Shown here one piece after another: positions 1-7,717 of a stretch of 19,593 bases of DNA (position 1 is its first letter; the number at the start of each line of letters is the position of its first letter). The notes beneath the pieces were generated by a model. The model had not been told where the DNA came from, did no database searches, and saw only the letters and a list, made by a program, of their open reading frames with translations. The DNA comes from Prado023 sp036375875 (lineage in GTDB: Bacteria; Actinomycetota; Actinomycetes; S36-B12; CAIYMF01): positions 1 to 19,593 of the forward strand of contig DASVBK010000011.1 of NCBI GenBank assembly GCA_036375875.1, read 5' to 3'. The translations under genes were made by a program, and so were the position numbers.

Positions 1-14
1 GGCCACTGGGTGTG

Positions 15-245
15 TCGTGATCGGGGTCGACACCATCGACGCGATGCGGGCGCACCGGCCCACCCCCACCGAGGCCGACGGGCAGGCTCGCGGGTGTCGA
101 GCTGGGCGATGGCACCCGGATCGACGCCGACCTCGCCGTCGTCGGGGTGGGCATCACGCCGAACACCGCAATCGCGGGGGCCGCAGGGCGCTCGAGGTCG
201 ACAACGGCGTGGGTCGACGAGCACCTGCGAAGCTCCGACGCGGGA
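15..245 (+). pseudogene. Frameshifted remnant of an FAD/NAD(P)-dependent ferredoxin-type reductase
   Basis: Translation in the frame through 96-98 gives VELGDGTRIDADLAVVGVG followed by ITPNTAIAGAAG. This is the hallmark stretch before the C-terminal FAD-binding GD motif of pyridine-nucleotide-disulfide oxidoreductases of the ferredoxin-reductase type. The next expected block, LEVDNGV, is present only in another frame (about 187-207). VDEHLRSSDAG then returns in the first frame. This implies two nearby indels that restore phase. The part before about position 80 is also out of frame, with a stop at 18-20. The homology ends abruptly at about 245, before the GD motif, so the protein is both frameshifted and truncated. 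It cannot encode a working enzyme. Functional family membership is recognised from memory of the motif, not from a search. Confidence 0.6.
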
Positions 246-600
246 CATACTCGCCTTCCAGTGCCTGTGGTCCCTGGGGTTCCAGACGTACGGCACGCGG
301 GTGCTGCTGCACTCGCTGGCCGGCTGCGCGTTCTACGGCGTCCTGGTTACGAAGCTGCTCGCCCTGCGCACCCGCCGGCTGCCAACGTGGGCGATCCCGG
401 TCCTCGGCGGTGCACGCTTCACCGTCTTGGTCGCCCTGTGGCTGACCTCCTCGCTCTGGTACTTCACCCACGGCTCACCCGGCCGTCTCGTCGTGCACCG
501 CTCCGACAGCTACCGGGCCCAGCAGCCCTCGTGGGTTGGCCCGGGATCCTGCCAGCTGCGAACGCGGTGCGGTGGTCAGCAGTTGACGGCATCTCGATAG
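241..600 (+). pseudogene. C-terminal fragment of a DUF6529-like membrane protein
   Basis: The frame starting at 241 encodes two hydrophobic helices. The first begins TYGTRVLLHSLAGCAFYGVL and the second is WAIPVLGGARFTVLVALWLT followed by SSLWYF. The pattern of a histidine-containing helix, a short RTRRLP turn and a second helix ending SSLWYF fits my memory of the C-terminal part of actinobacterial DUF6529 proteins, which sit near redox genes. The homology stops around 487. The open frame then continues to a stop at 600 with composition unlike a membrane protein. No N-terminal part is present, because the sequence joins directly to the reductase remnant. I read it as a deletion or recombination scar. 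The family name is tentative. Confidence 0.45.
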
Positions 601-792
601 GCGGGCCATCGGGGATGCTGCGCAGACGTTCTCCCGTCACGGACACGAGGGCTTATCGCCGCGCGCTCGGGTGCCGTTGCGTTGACACGACCATCGGGAG
701 AAGACCGGTGGATGCACACTCGTTGCACGCGCCGCGGCGGGGCGGGTGCCGAGACCCGTCCGACCTGCGTGGACGATGTGGACGGCGCTGCT
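601..792. other. Short stretch without a recognisable gene
   Basis: No frame here has start, length and composition suggesting a protein. A TTGACA hexamer lies at 682-687, but no convincing -10 box follows at the usual distance, so I do not call a promoter. A GCGGGTG heptamer at 742-748 could pair with the acceptor 3' strand of the tRNA fragment downstream. It is 94 nt from that fragment's end and no D-arm lies between. Confidence 0.5.
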
Positions 793-835
793 GCTTCCCA
801 AGCTGACAGTGCGGGTTCGATTCCCGTCACCCGCT
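793..835 (+). tRNA. 3' fragment of tRNA-Gly(CCC), probable attachment-site remnant
   Basis: The segment contains the anticodon loop TTCCCAA (anticodon CCC at 797-799) and the 3' anticodon strand. It also has a complete T-arm, GCGGG-TTCGATT-CCCGT (811-827), the acceptor strand CACCCGC (828-834) and discriminator T835. This matches the 3' half of bacterial tRNA-Gly(CCC). The 5' half (acceptor strand at the right distance, D-arm with GG) is not recognisable upstream, so a functional tRNA is unlikely. Integrases that target tRNA genes leave such a 3' duplicate at the far end of the inserted element. Because the fragment reads on the plus strand, an element would lie to its left and the old chromosome to its right. 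No CCA is encoded. Confidence 0.65.
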
Positions 836-839
836 TACG

Positions 840-863
840 ACGAGGGCCCCCCTCGTGGGGGCC
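840..863 (+). terminator. GC-rich hairpin after the tRNA fragment, possible terminator
   Basis: GGCCCCC (845-851) and GGGGGCC (857-863) form a 7-bp GC-only stem with a 5-nt loop. An alternative stem, ACGAGGG (840-846) with CCCTCGT (850-856), overlaps it and excludes it. There is no T-tract, which is common for actinobacterial terminators. Its place just behind the tRNA 3' end suggests it was the tRNA gene's terminator. Confidence 0.45.
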
Positions 864-981
864 AGCGGCATGAGAAGGGTTCCACCCGTTGCTTGCTGTG
901 CGGATCCGCGAACACCGCTCCGAGTTCCGGACCGAGGACCGGCACCAGTGGATGATCCGACGATCGCGCGAGTCGGCCGCC

Positions 982-1647
982 TCACCTGCTCAGGCCGGCC
1001 AGCAGGTTGATCGTGACGGCGAGGATCACGGTGCCGAAGATGAACGACAGGAGCGCGTGACGCAGGACCGCGGTGCGGATCGTGGCCTGTCCGATGTCGG
1101 TGTCCGAGACCTGGAAGGTCATCCCGACGCTGAAGCTGAGGTAGGCGAAGTCCCGGTAGGTGGGATCGGGCTCCTGGTTGAAGTCGATGCCACCCACGGG
1201 TTCCTCGTAGTAGAGGCGCGCGTATCTCAGGACGAAGATCGTGTGCAGGACCCCCCAGGAGGCGGCCACGCAGGCGACCCCGAGCGCCAGTCGGAGTGGT
1301 CCGCTGTCATGCGCGCGGAAGATGACCAGACCCACGGTCAGCAGGGTGCCGACGGCCAGGAGCAGCAGGACCAGGTCGCGAACGCGACGCGACGGGTCCT
1401 CCCGACGCGCCACCCGTGCCGTGTCTTCAGCGTCCATCGGCCAGATCGACGTCCACGTCCAGCCCAGGAACACCGAACCGGCCACCACCCAGGCGACGAG
1501 CCCGCCCCCCACGGGGTCGTACGCCAAGGCCACCACCGCTCCCAGGACGATCCCGACGCCGGCCGAGACGAGAAGGTGCGTGAGCGCTGTGACGCGCTGC
1601 CATGAGGGCGTGCCATGCTGCAACGCCTCGCGAGGAACTCCACCCAT
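982..1647 (-). CDS. DUF1345 family integral membrane protein
   Basis: Function is not known. The protein is expected in the cytoplasmic membrane. From the ATG at 1647 it has 221 residues. Hydrophobic helices lie at about 24-43, 49-69, 91-110, 118-142 and 196-218, with a weaker one near 166-180. The family signature is clear: YYEEPVGGIDF (146-156), YRDFAYLSFSVGMTFQVSDT (164-183), then a helix ending in VTINLLAGL. An upstream in-frame ATG at 1761 would add 38 mostly charged, Arg-rich residues of non-family character, so I prefer 1647, although no strong ribosome binding site is visible there. It is on the same strand as the five-gene cluster and starts 187 bp downstream of it. It could receive read-through transcription, but I see no functional link. 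Confidence 0.85.
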   Translation of the reverse strand: MGGVPREALQHGTPSWQRVTALTHLLVSAGVGIVLGAVVALAYDPVGGGLVAWVVAGSVFLGWTWTSIWPMDAEDTARVARREDPSRRVRDLVLLLLAVGTLLTVGLVIFRAHDSGPLRLALGVACVAASWGVLHTIFVLRYARLYYEEPVGGIDFNQEPDPTYRDFAYLSFSVGMTFQVSDTDIGQATIRTAVLRHALLSFIFGTVILAVTINLLAGLSR

Positions 1648-1834
1648 GCGGTGAGCATGGCAGCGACCACTCAGGGCAGCTTCAGGCAGTGAGCATTCAA
1701 GCCTGCGGTCATAACGGCGTCGCTGGAGCGAACCCGCCCTGGCGGAGCCGATGGTCCTCACCTCGCTGATGAATCAAGGAGCCCATCACAGGGTGCTCGC
1801 GAGAGATGTCCACACCCGGGCTTCAGGACGGACC
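1648..1834. other. Intergenic gap between the large cluster and the DUF1345 gene
   Basis: No gene is supported here. Neither a clear intrinsic terminator behind the 575-residue gene nor a convincing -35/-10 pair for the DUF1345 gene is visible, so read-through from the cluster cannot be excluded. Confidence 0.5.
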
Positions 1835-3562
1835 TCAGGTCAGCGTGTCGAACCGCAGTCCGGCCGAGGGCAACTGCCCGGCGGGACGGGAGCGGTGGGC
1901 AGCCCACACGTGCAGGGTGCCGTCGATCCACCGCGCCGCCTGGTAGTGGCGCTGCAGGACGAGGCCATCGTCCGGCACCTCCTCCTCGGGGATCAGGAGC
2001 GACCCCTCGGCGTCGCCCCCCAACAGCCCGGTGACACTGCGGACGAGCCGCCGACCGCCCGTCACGTCGAGCACGGAACCGCGAGCGAGCACGATCTGCT
2101 CGTCCGGTCCGGGACGCACCGGTAGCAGCGGGATCCAGTGAGGCGGCGGCTCGTGGGAGAGCCGGTAGTCGGGCGCCTCGTCGGGGTCGGGTGGCGGGTC
2201 GGCGGGACGAGCGTCGCTCAGCGGCACGCCGACCTGCAGCGGCGATTCGACGAGCTGCTCGATCGCCCACCCGACGTTGGACTGCTCGTCGCGGGTCAGC
2301 GTGATCTGCTCGACGACCGGCCCGATCAGTGGCTGCGCCACGCGTGGCGCGAGGTAGAGCAGGTTGCTGATCGGCACGCCCTCGGCCTCGTCGTCCTCGA
2401 CCGGCATGGCGTGCCGGAACAGGCCCCACCGGCCTGAGGTCAGGGCTCCCGCGGGCTGCAGCAGCGTCCGCACGCCGAAGGTGTCCGTGACCACGAGTGA
2501 CGCCGACTGGACGAGTCGTCCCACAGGGAGCTCGACGCCAATGACGAACCAGTCGTTGCCGTACGAGCTGAGGGTCTCCACCAGCAGCACCTGGGCCAGA
2601 TCCGTGCTCGCCGGCTTGATCGCCGCGATGTTGAGCCGGCCGTCCTCGAACTCCCAGAAGCGGGCTGCGGGCAGGCCCGGTGCCGTCACCGGAGCCGGCA
2701 CGACGGTCCGGGTGAGCGTGGCTCCCACCTCGTCGGGTCTCGTCCCGAGGTTCACCTCGCCGTTCACGTCGAACTCGTACCAGTCCACGGTGTCGCGGTC
2801 GTAGCGGGGCGCTGTGAGGGTGGTCTCGCCAACAGGGTCCGGCGAGCGTCGACAGGCCATCGACGCCGTGTACTCGAAGCGGGCTGGCTGCCAGCAGGAT
2901 GTGCCGGGGTCGGCATGGTCGAAGAGCGTTCCCAGCCAGGCGATCCAGGCGGCCGCCGCCTGGCGCACCTCGGCGACATCGCTGGGGGCGATGGCGGGGT
3001 CGAGCCGTGGCACGTCATGCCCGGCGAGCTCGGCCCGCAGCCGTCGGCCGTCCAGGCTACGGCCAGCATGCAGCCGGGTGAAGGCGAGGGTCGCCGGGTC
3101 GAGCGCGGCGAGCTGCCCGTCGGTCGGCATCTCGAGCACGTAGCGGGCGAGGAAGTCGGCGCGGTAGTCGCGGGACGTGGCCTGCTGTCCCAGGAGGGCC
3201 AGGAAGTGCCGGCCGGTGTCGACCGCCAGGCGGATCCCCGCGCACGTGTCGGCGTCGCCCGGCAGCGGGGCTGTGACACGCTCGATGATCGACTCCAGCG
3301 GCGCCGCCGCCGCGTCGAATGGGGGCGCATCGAGGGCGGTGTTCGGCGGGAGCGGTCCAGCGACGAACCTCGTCGGCGCCGCTGCGACGCCGCGCCAGCG
3401 CGCGACGATCGGGCTGCCGCCGTCGTGGCCTGCGAACTCGCCGACCTGCCACTGGCGCGCCAGCAGCCACATCGGATCGCGCACGGGAGCCGAGGCGCCG
3501 ACCGTGACGTCGCCTCGATGGACCTGCGGCTCGAGCCGGGCGAACGTGGTGATCGACGCCAT
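1835..3562 (-). CDS. Conserved protein of unknown function with a WLLARQWQ motif (575 aa), last gene of the cluster
   Basis: I know no function for this family. The start ATG at 3562 has a good ribosome binding site. The N-terminus carries DPMWLLARQWQVGEF (29-43) followed by GHDGGSP, which I recall as a hallmark of this family in many bacteria. Further recognisable blocks are FWEFEDG (302-308), YGNDWFVIGVELPVG (334-348), VVTDTFGVRT (357-366), LTRDEQSNVGWAIE (422-435) and, close to the C-terminus, EEEVPDDG and RHYQAARWIDGTLHVW. The aromatic and acidic content suggests a folded, soluble domain protein. No signal peptide, membrane helix or nucleotide-binding loop is seen. It follows the 1381-residue gene by 9 nt and is the last gene of the operon. 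It could be a structural or adaptor subunit, but that is a guess from context. Confidence 0.85.
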   Translation of the reverse strand: MASITTFARLEPQVHRGDVTVGASAPVRDPMWLLARQWQVGEFAGHDGGSPIVARWRGVAAAPTRFVAGPLPPNTALDAPPFDAAAAPLESIIERVTAPLPGDADTCAGIRLAVDTGRHFLALLGQQATSRDYRADFLARYVLEMPTDGQLAALDPATLAFTRLHAGRSLDGRRLRAELAGHDVPRLDPAIAPSDVAEVRQAAAAWIAWLGTLFDHADPGTSCWQPARFEYTASMACRRSPDPVGETTLTAPRYDRDTVDWYEFDVNGEVNLGTRPDEVGATLTRTVVPAPVTAPGLPAARFWEFEDGRLNIAAIKPASTDLAQVLLVETLSSYGNDWFVIGVELPVGRLVQSASLVVTDTFGVRTLLQPAGALTSGRWGLFRHAMPVEDDEAEGVPISNLLYLAPRVAQPLIGPVVEQITLTRDEQSNVGWAIEQLVESPLQVGVPLSDARPADPPPDPDEAPDYRLSHEPPPHWIPLLPVRPGPDEQIVLARGSVLDVTGGRRLVRSVTGLLGGDAEGSLLIPEEEVPDDGLVLQRHYQAARWIDGTLHVWAAHRSRPAGQLPSAGLRFDTLT

Positions 3563-3567
3563 CTCAG

Positions 3568-3572
3568 CTCCT
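3568..3572 (-). promoter_or_regulatory. Ribosome binding site overlapping the preceding stop codon
   Basis: Read on the minus strand, AGGAG sits 5 nt before the ATG at 3562, and its first base is the last base of the upstream TGA stop (3574-3572). Ribosomes ending the 1381-residue protein therefore finish on the initiation site of the 575-residue protein. This supports both the start choice and coupled translation. Confidence 0.75.
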
Positions 3573-6500
3573 CACTGCAGCGCGTTGGGGTTGGTCGACG
3601 GCACGTCGGAGTCGGTGTTGAACGCCAGCATGGTGGCGGGCAGGAACTGCCGGACGAGGTCGAGGTCGTCCGGGGCGAGCGCCCTGACGTGCGCGAGGTC
3701 GAGCGTCTCGAGCAGCACCTGGTTCAGCCCGCCCGCCGTCCATTCCTCGCCGATCACGGGCGGGACCGCGAGCAACAGCGCCTGAGGTGCTGTGGAGGTC
3801 GGGGGCTCGTACCGGAACGCCACACCCGTCGTCTCAGTCGCTGACGGCACGAGTTCGGTCAGCTCATCGACGAGCAGCCCTGCGATCTGGTGGCCCGGCG
3901 CCAGCACGTCGGCCCCGACGAGCACCACTGAGGCGGCGCCGTCGACGTAGGCCGCCGCCGGGCGCCCGTTCCACGCGGCGCCCGGATGGTGGGGCGTCTG
4001 CACCACGCCGAGGCGCAGCGGAGCCCCGCCGAGAGCCTCCGCCTCGCGCATCGCAACGCCCAGCCGCATCAGCGGCTCGCGGACGCGTTCCATGCGCATC
4101 AGCCAGGTCTCGGCGACCAGGGGATCCTCGCCCACCAGCGCCGGGTCGTCCCGAGAACTCACGAGGTCTTCGGCGTCTGGTGCCTGGAAACGCGGCAGCG
4201 CTACGAAGCCCGGCCCGAGCAGAGCCCGCATGCCCTGCTGGATCGTCCCCAGATCGTCGCCCGTGGCGGCGGCGATGGCCTCAGCCTCGTCGAGTCGGGC
4301 CTGAAGTGCCGCTCTGGCCCGGTCGGCCGCGGCCCGCAGCGACACCTCGTCCGACATCGCCGGGACGGCCGCCTCACCGAGATGGAACCCCCACGCATCC
4401 GCCAGCGAGGCCTGGACGCCCTCGGACCCTGTGCCCGCCAGCGCCGCAGCGAGCGCGGTGATCGCGGCGCGCACGAGGTCCTGCGCCCGGGCTGCGCGAG
4501 CAGCCAGCTCATCCAGGTCGATGCCGGGTTCCGGGTCGGCGTGCGGTGGCTGGAGCTTCGAGCCGTCGAGGGGGCGGGCGCCCGCCACGAGGGCTGCCAA
4601 GGAGCGGCCGAGCTCGAGCAGGTCGAGTAGGTCACGCTCGGCTCGCAGCGTCCCCGCCAGCTGGCCGGGGATCGTCCGGGCAGCTCGAGCTGTCAGCTCG
4701 GCAACCCCCGACTCGCCGGCGCTGGCCATGCGCACGAAGTCGGTTGCGGTCAGGCCGAGCGCCGCGAGCGCGACGACGTGCTCCGTGTCGCCCCCGGTCA
4801 GGGTGAGCTGGTGACCGGCCACGGGGCCGAGGCACTGCGCCAGCCAAGCATCGAGAGCCGGCTCGCTCGCGGCCCAGGGCGAGCCGCCGGCAACCGCCCA
4901 GCCGCCGGTCGGCGCCGCGTCGACGGACAGCGCGACGGCGACCCGGTGGGTGACGGTGATGCCCGTCCGAGGCGTGCGGACGACGTCGAGCTCCGGTGGC
5001 GGGGCGAGCCCGCGATCGATGTCGCCGAGGGTGTTGACGGCGGCCGTGAGGTTGCCCCGGACCATGTGGTGGACCTGCTCGGCCTGCAGCAGATCGGCGG
5101 CGGCGTCGACGGCGACGCCGAGCCGGCGCAGCACGCCGGCGGCCTTTCGCCGCAGCGCGGCGTCCTGCGAACCGGCGACGAGGTGGTCGACGGCGTGGTC
5201 CTCGCTGTCTGACCACAGCTTGTGCAGGGACAGGCCGTCGAGCCGCCGCGCCGGGATCGGCAGCAGCTCCTGCCCCGGCAGGGGCGCGACCTCGCGGGCG
5301 TTGTCCACTGCGGCGTCGAGGCCCCGCTCGTGAAGGTCACGCTCGACCAGGTAGCCCAGGACGGCGCCGAGGCTGCGACCGGCCCGGACCCCGGCGAAGA
5401 TGCGCTGCGCCAGCCGCACCCGCTGGGAGGTGATCGTGATGGCGAACGGGTCGTCGTCGCCACCACCGTGCCCGAGGTGGGCGTTGCGCAGCAGGGCGGC
5501 GACCTCGGCCTGGTGCAGCGACGGGGCGTGCAGGAACCCCGGGTCGTCGGCGGCCCGGCGCAACGGCGCCGGCTCGCCCTCGACCGGCTCAGCGACGGAC
5601 TCCCCGGGGTCCGGGGCGAGGCCCTCGACCCAGCCGTAGCCGCCGACGAGGACGCCGGTGGGTCGGCCCGCGCGCAGCTCGGCGAGCCGGCGCGTCGCCA
5701 GGGAGGTGGCCCAGGCGTCCACCCGGTGGGAGGCAGCGTCGAGATTGTCGGCGACGTGCGGTGCCAGCTCGTCGGCGGTCGCGGCGGCGAGCCTCAGCGC
5801 GGCGGAGCGGAACGCGTCGATGTCGGCGGCGGCGGGATCGCCGTCCGACGCGAGCCGGGCGCGCACCGTGCTCGCGCCGACGGACCGGTCACGCTGCGCC
5901 GACCAGCCGAGGGTCGAGCCGGTGAAACCGAAGAACTCCGGATCGTGGGTCGGGGCGACCGACGTGTCGTCGATCAGCCTCACCGCGGCTTGCGCATGCG
6001 CGCGCAGCAAGCCCTGGCGGACCAACGCCGCCAGGAGCGACGCCGGTCGATCGTCGGTGGATGCGGCGAGCGCGTCGACGTCTGCGGCGAGGAGGTCGCG
6101 CAGGACGCTCGGGTGATCCTCGCCGACGAGCGGGAGGTCGACCGGCCACGCGGTGGGCTCGTACAGCAGCAGCGCGCCGGCGATCGTCGCTGGCAGTCCG
6201 ACGGCCTGCGTGAGCTGCTGCGTGCGTGCGGCGAGCACGCGCCACGCCTCGGCCGGCACGCCGCGCGCGAGGAAGTCCAGCGCGTTGGCTGCGAACGTCG
6301 CGCCGAGGGCGCGGCGCAGCGTCACGGCACCGGACCGGGCGTCCAGGCGGAGCACATCGACGAGGTCCTCACCAGGGTCGCCGCGCCCGACGCGGGCAGC
6401 CTCGCCGAGCGCAGGCCGCCACCCCGTGGCGACCAGTCCGGCGAGGATCGCGCCCAGCCGGGTCTCACGGGCGTCGCCCTGGAACCGGGTGAGCGACGTC

Positions 6501-7717
6501 GTGGGCAGCAGCCCGTACGGCTGGCGTCCGACGCGAAGGGCGGGCCACGGGCCGCCGGGACGCACGTAGGCAGCGGCGTGCTCTCCCGCCCAGTCGCAGT
6601 CGGCGCGATCCAGGCCACCTGCCCCGAGCCCGACGAACTGGGTGAGCCAGTAGCCCCACGTGGCCGGCCACAAGGTACGGCTGACCGCCGCGATGAGCGC
6701 GTCGTCGACGCCGGCCCCCGGCAAGTCCCCCAGGTCCGCGTCAGGCAGGCCGAGGGCGCGGAGGATGGACTGGGTGCTGGCGGCTGACGGGGCGTCGGCT
6801 GCCCCGAGCGAGCCGAGGTCGGCACTGGACCATCCGGCCGGCGCGCCCTCGGTGTTGTTGGTGAGTGTCCCGGGCTCCAGGATGCCGAGCCCGGCGGTGA
6901 AGCGTTGAGCGGCGAGGAGGTCCGCCAGGCCAGCCGCTCCGTCGTCGGGCTCGCCCGAGCGGACACCCGTCACCAGCAGGAGGTCGACGGGCCCGTCCAC
7001 CGGCAGCCGGAGCGCCATTCCGAGGTCTTCAGCGGCCTCGAAGTCGACCAGCCAGTGCATCCCGGTGTCGACGGGGGCCACCTCGTCGGCGTCGTCGCCG
7101 GCGGCGTCCGGGTGCACCAGCGGTGCGTCGAGGTCGGGTCCGACTGCCGGATCGCCGGTGATCGGCCGCCCCGTCGCGACTGCCACGACCTGCCCACCGG
7201 CGTAGGCCGTTGCCGTCCAGGCGGCGGGCAGCAGGCGGGCCACGGGTGGGGACGGGCGCTCGGTGAGCGCGACCGTGCCGAACCTCGGCTGCACTCTCGG
7301 CGACTCGGTGTCGGCGACGGCGTCGGCCGGTCGTGCCTCGGCGTTCTCGGGTCGGGTCCGACGTGCGATCCAGGCCGCACGTGTCGGGCCGAAGCGCTCG
7401 GCCAGCGCAGACCAGGCCCGCCGACGCCGATCCTGGTCTGCGCCGCAGCGCCAGTCGGCCAGCCAGAACTGATGCCCGGCCTGCGCCTCGGCGGCCGTCA
7501 GGCGCGGGTCGTGGGCGTCGATGTGCACCTGGTCGGGCCAGATGCGTACGCGCAGCTCGCGGCCACCAGCCTCGACGTCCGCGAAGCGGGTCTCGACCCG
7601 GACCGGGAGCAGCACGATCGGGTGGCTTGCGGCGAGCGTCGCTGACAGGGCCGGGTCGATGGATCCGGTCGGGGTCCCGCCGGCGATCAGCGGGCCGAGG
7701 TCGACGACGCCGCTCAC
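3572..7717 (-). CDS. Giant conserved protein of unknown function (1381 aa), fourth gene of the cluster
   Basis: I recognise the family by motif but know no assigned function. The start is GTG at 7717, overlapping the stop of the preceding gene as GTGA. It has the Shine-Dalgarno AGGTGA 4 nt upstream. The N-terminus has LLPVRVETRF (36-45) and RIWPDQVHID (58-67), then a WR-rich segment near 85-120. A GRQPYGLLPTTS block lies at 397-408. The middle is Ala/Leu/Arg-rich and probably helical. The C-terminal domain has IAGLLVDELTELVPSAT (1278-1294), ETTGVAFRY (1295-1303), PQALLLAVPP near 1311-1320 and a final DLDLVRQFLPA block. No signal peptide, membrane segment, Walker motif or obvious catalytic triad is seen. 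The size and multi-block layout fit a scaffold or structural protein, which is inference. It lies between the 939- and 575-residue genes and is probably made in step with both. Confidence 0.85.
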   Translation of the reverse strand: MSGVVDLGPLIAGGTPTGSIDPALSATLAASHPIVLLPVRVETRFADVEAGGRELRVRIWPDQVHIDAHDPRLTAAEAQAGHQFWLADWRCGADQDRRRRAWSALAERFGPTRAAWIARRTRPENAEARPADAVADTESPRVQPRFGTVALTERPSPPVARLLPAAWTATAYAGGQVVAVATGRPITGDPAVGPDLDAPLVHPDAAGDDADEVAPVDTGMHWLVDFEAAEDLGMALRLPVDGPVDLLLVTGVRSGEPDDGAAGLADLLAAQRFTAGLGILEPGTLTNNTEGAPAGWSSADLGSLGAADAPSAASTQSILRALGLPDADLGDLPGAGVDDALIAAVSRTLWPATWGYWLTQFVGLGAGGLDRADCDWAGEHAAAYVRPGGPWPALRVGRQPYGLLPTTSLTRFQGDARETRLGAILAGLVATGWRPALGEAARVGRGDPGEDLVDVLRLDARSGAVTLRRALGATFAANALDFLARGVPAEAWRVLAARTQQLTQAVGLPATIAGALLLYEPTAWPVDLPLVGEDHPSVLRDLLAADVDALAASTDDRPASLLAALVRQGLLRAHAQAAVRLIDDTSVAPTHDPEFFGFTGSTLGWSAQRDRSVGASTVRARLASDGDPAAADIDAFRSAALRLAAATADELAPHVADNLDAASHRVDAWATSLATRRLAELRAGRPTGVLVGGYGWVEGLAPDPGESVAEPVEGEPAPLRRAADDPGFLHAPSLHQAEVAALLRNAHLGHGGGDDDPFAITITSQRVRLAQRIFAGVRAGRSLGAVLGYLVERDLHERGLDAAVDNAREVAPLPGQELLPIPARRLDGLSLHKLWSDSEDHAVDHLVAGSQDAALRRKAAGVLRRLGVAVDAAADLLQAEQVHHMVRGNLTAAVNTLGDIDRGLAPPPELDVVRTPRTGITVTHRVAVALSVDAAPTGGWAVAGGSPWAASEPALDAWLAQCLGPVAGHQLTLTGGDTEHVVALAALGLTATDFVRMASAGESGVAELTARAARTIPGQLAGTLRAERDLLDLLELGRSLAALVAGARPLDGSKLQPPHADPEPGIDLDELAARAARAQDLVRAAITALAAALAGTGSEGVQASLADAWGFHLGEAAVPAMSDEVSLRAAADRARAALQARLDEAEAIAAATGDDLGTIQQGMRALLGPGFVALPRFQAPDAEDLVSSRDDPALVGEDPLVAETWLMRMERVREPLMRLGVAMREAEALGGAPLRLGVVQTPHHPGAAWNGRPAAAYVDGAASVVLVGADVLAPGHQIAGLLVDELTELVPSATETTGVAFRYEPPTSTAPQALLLAVPPVIGEEWTAGGLNQVLLETLDLAHVRALAPDDLDLVRQFLPATMLAFNTDSDVPSTNPNALQ

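Noticed and set aside
682..687. TTGACA as a -35 promoter box
   Set aside because: No acceptable -10 hexamer is found 16-19 nt downstream and no gene start follows.
742..835. A full tRNA-Gly starting at the GCGGGTG heptamer at 742
   Set aside because: The heptamer pairs with the 3' acceptor strand, but the span would be 94 nt for a tRNA class without a long variable arm, and there is no D-arm.
889..981. A plus-strand frame with residues such as IREHRSEFRTEDRHQW ahead of the DUF1345 gene's end
   Set aside because: The protein-like part is only about 30 codons, it runs on antisense to the DUF1345 gene, and I recognise no family. It may be a tiny remnant, but the evidence is too thin for a call.
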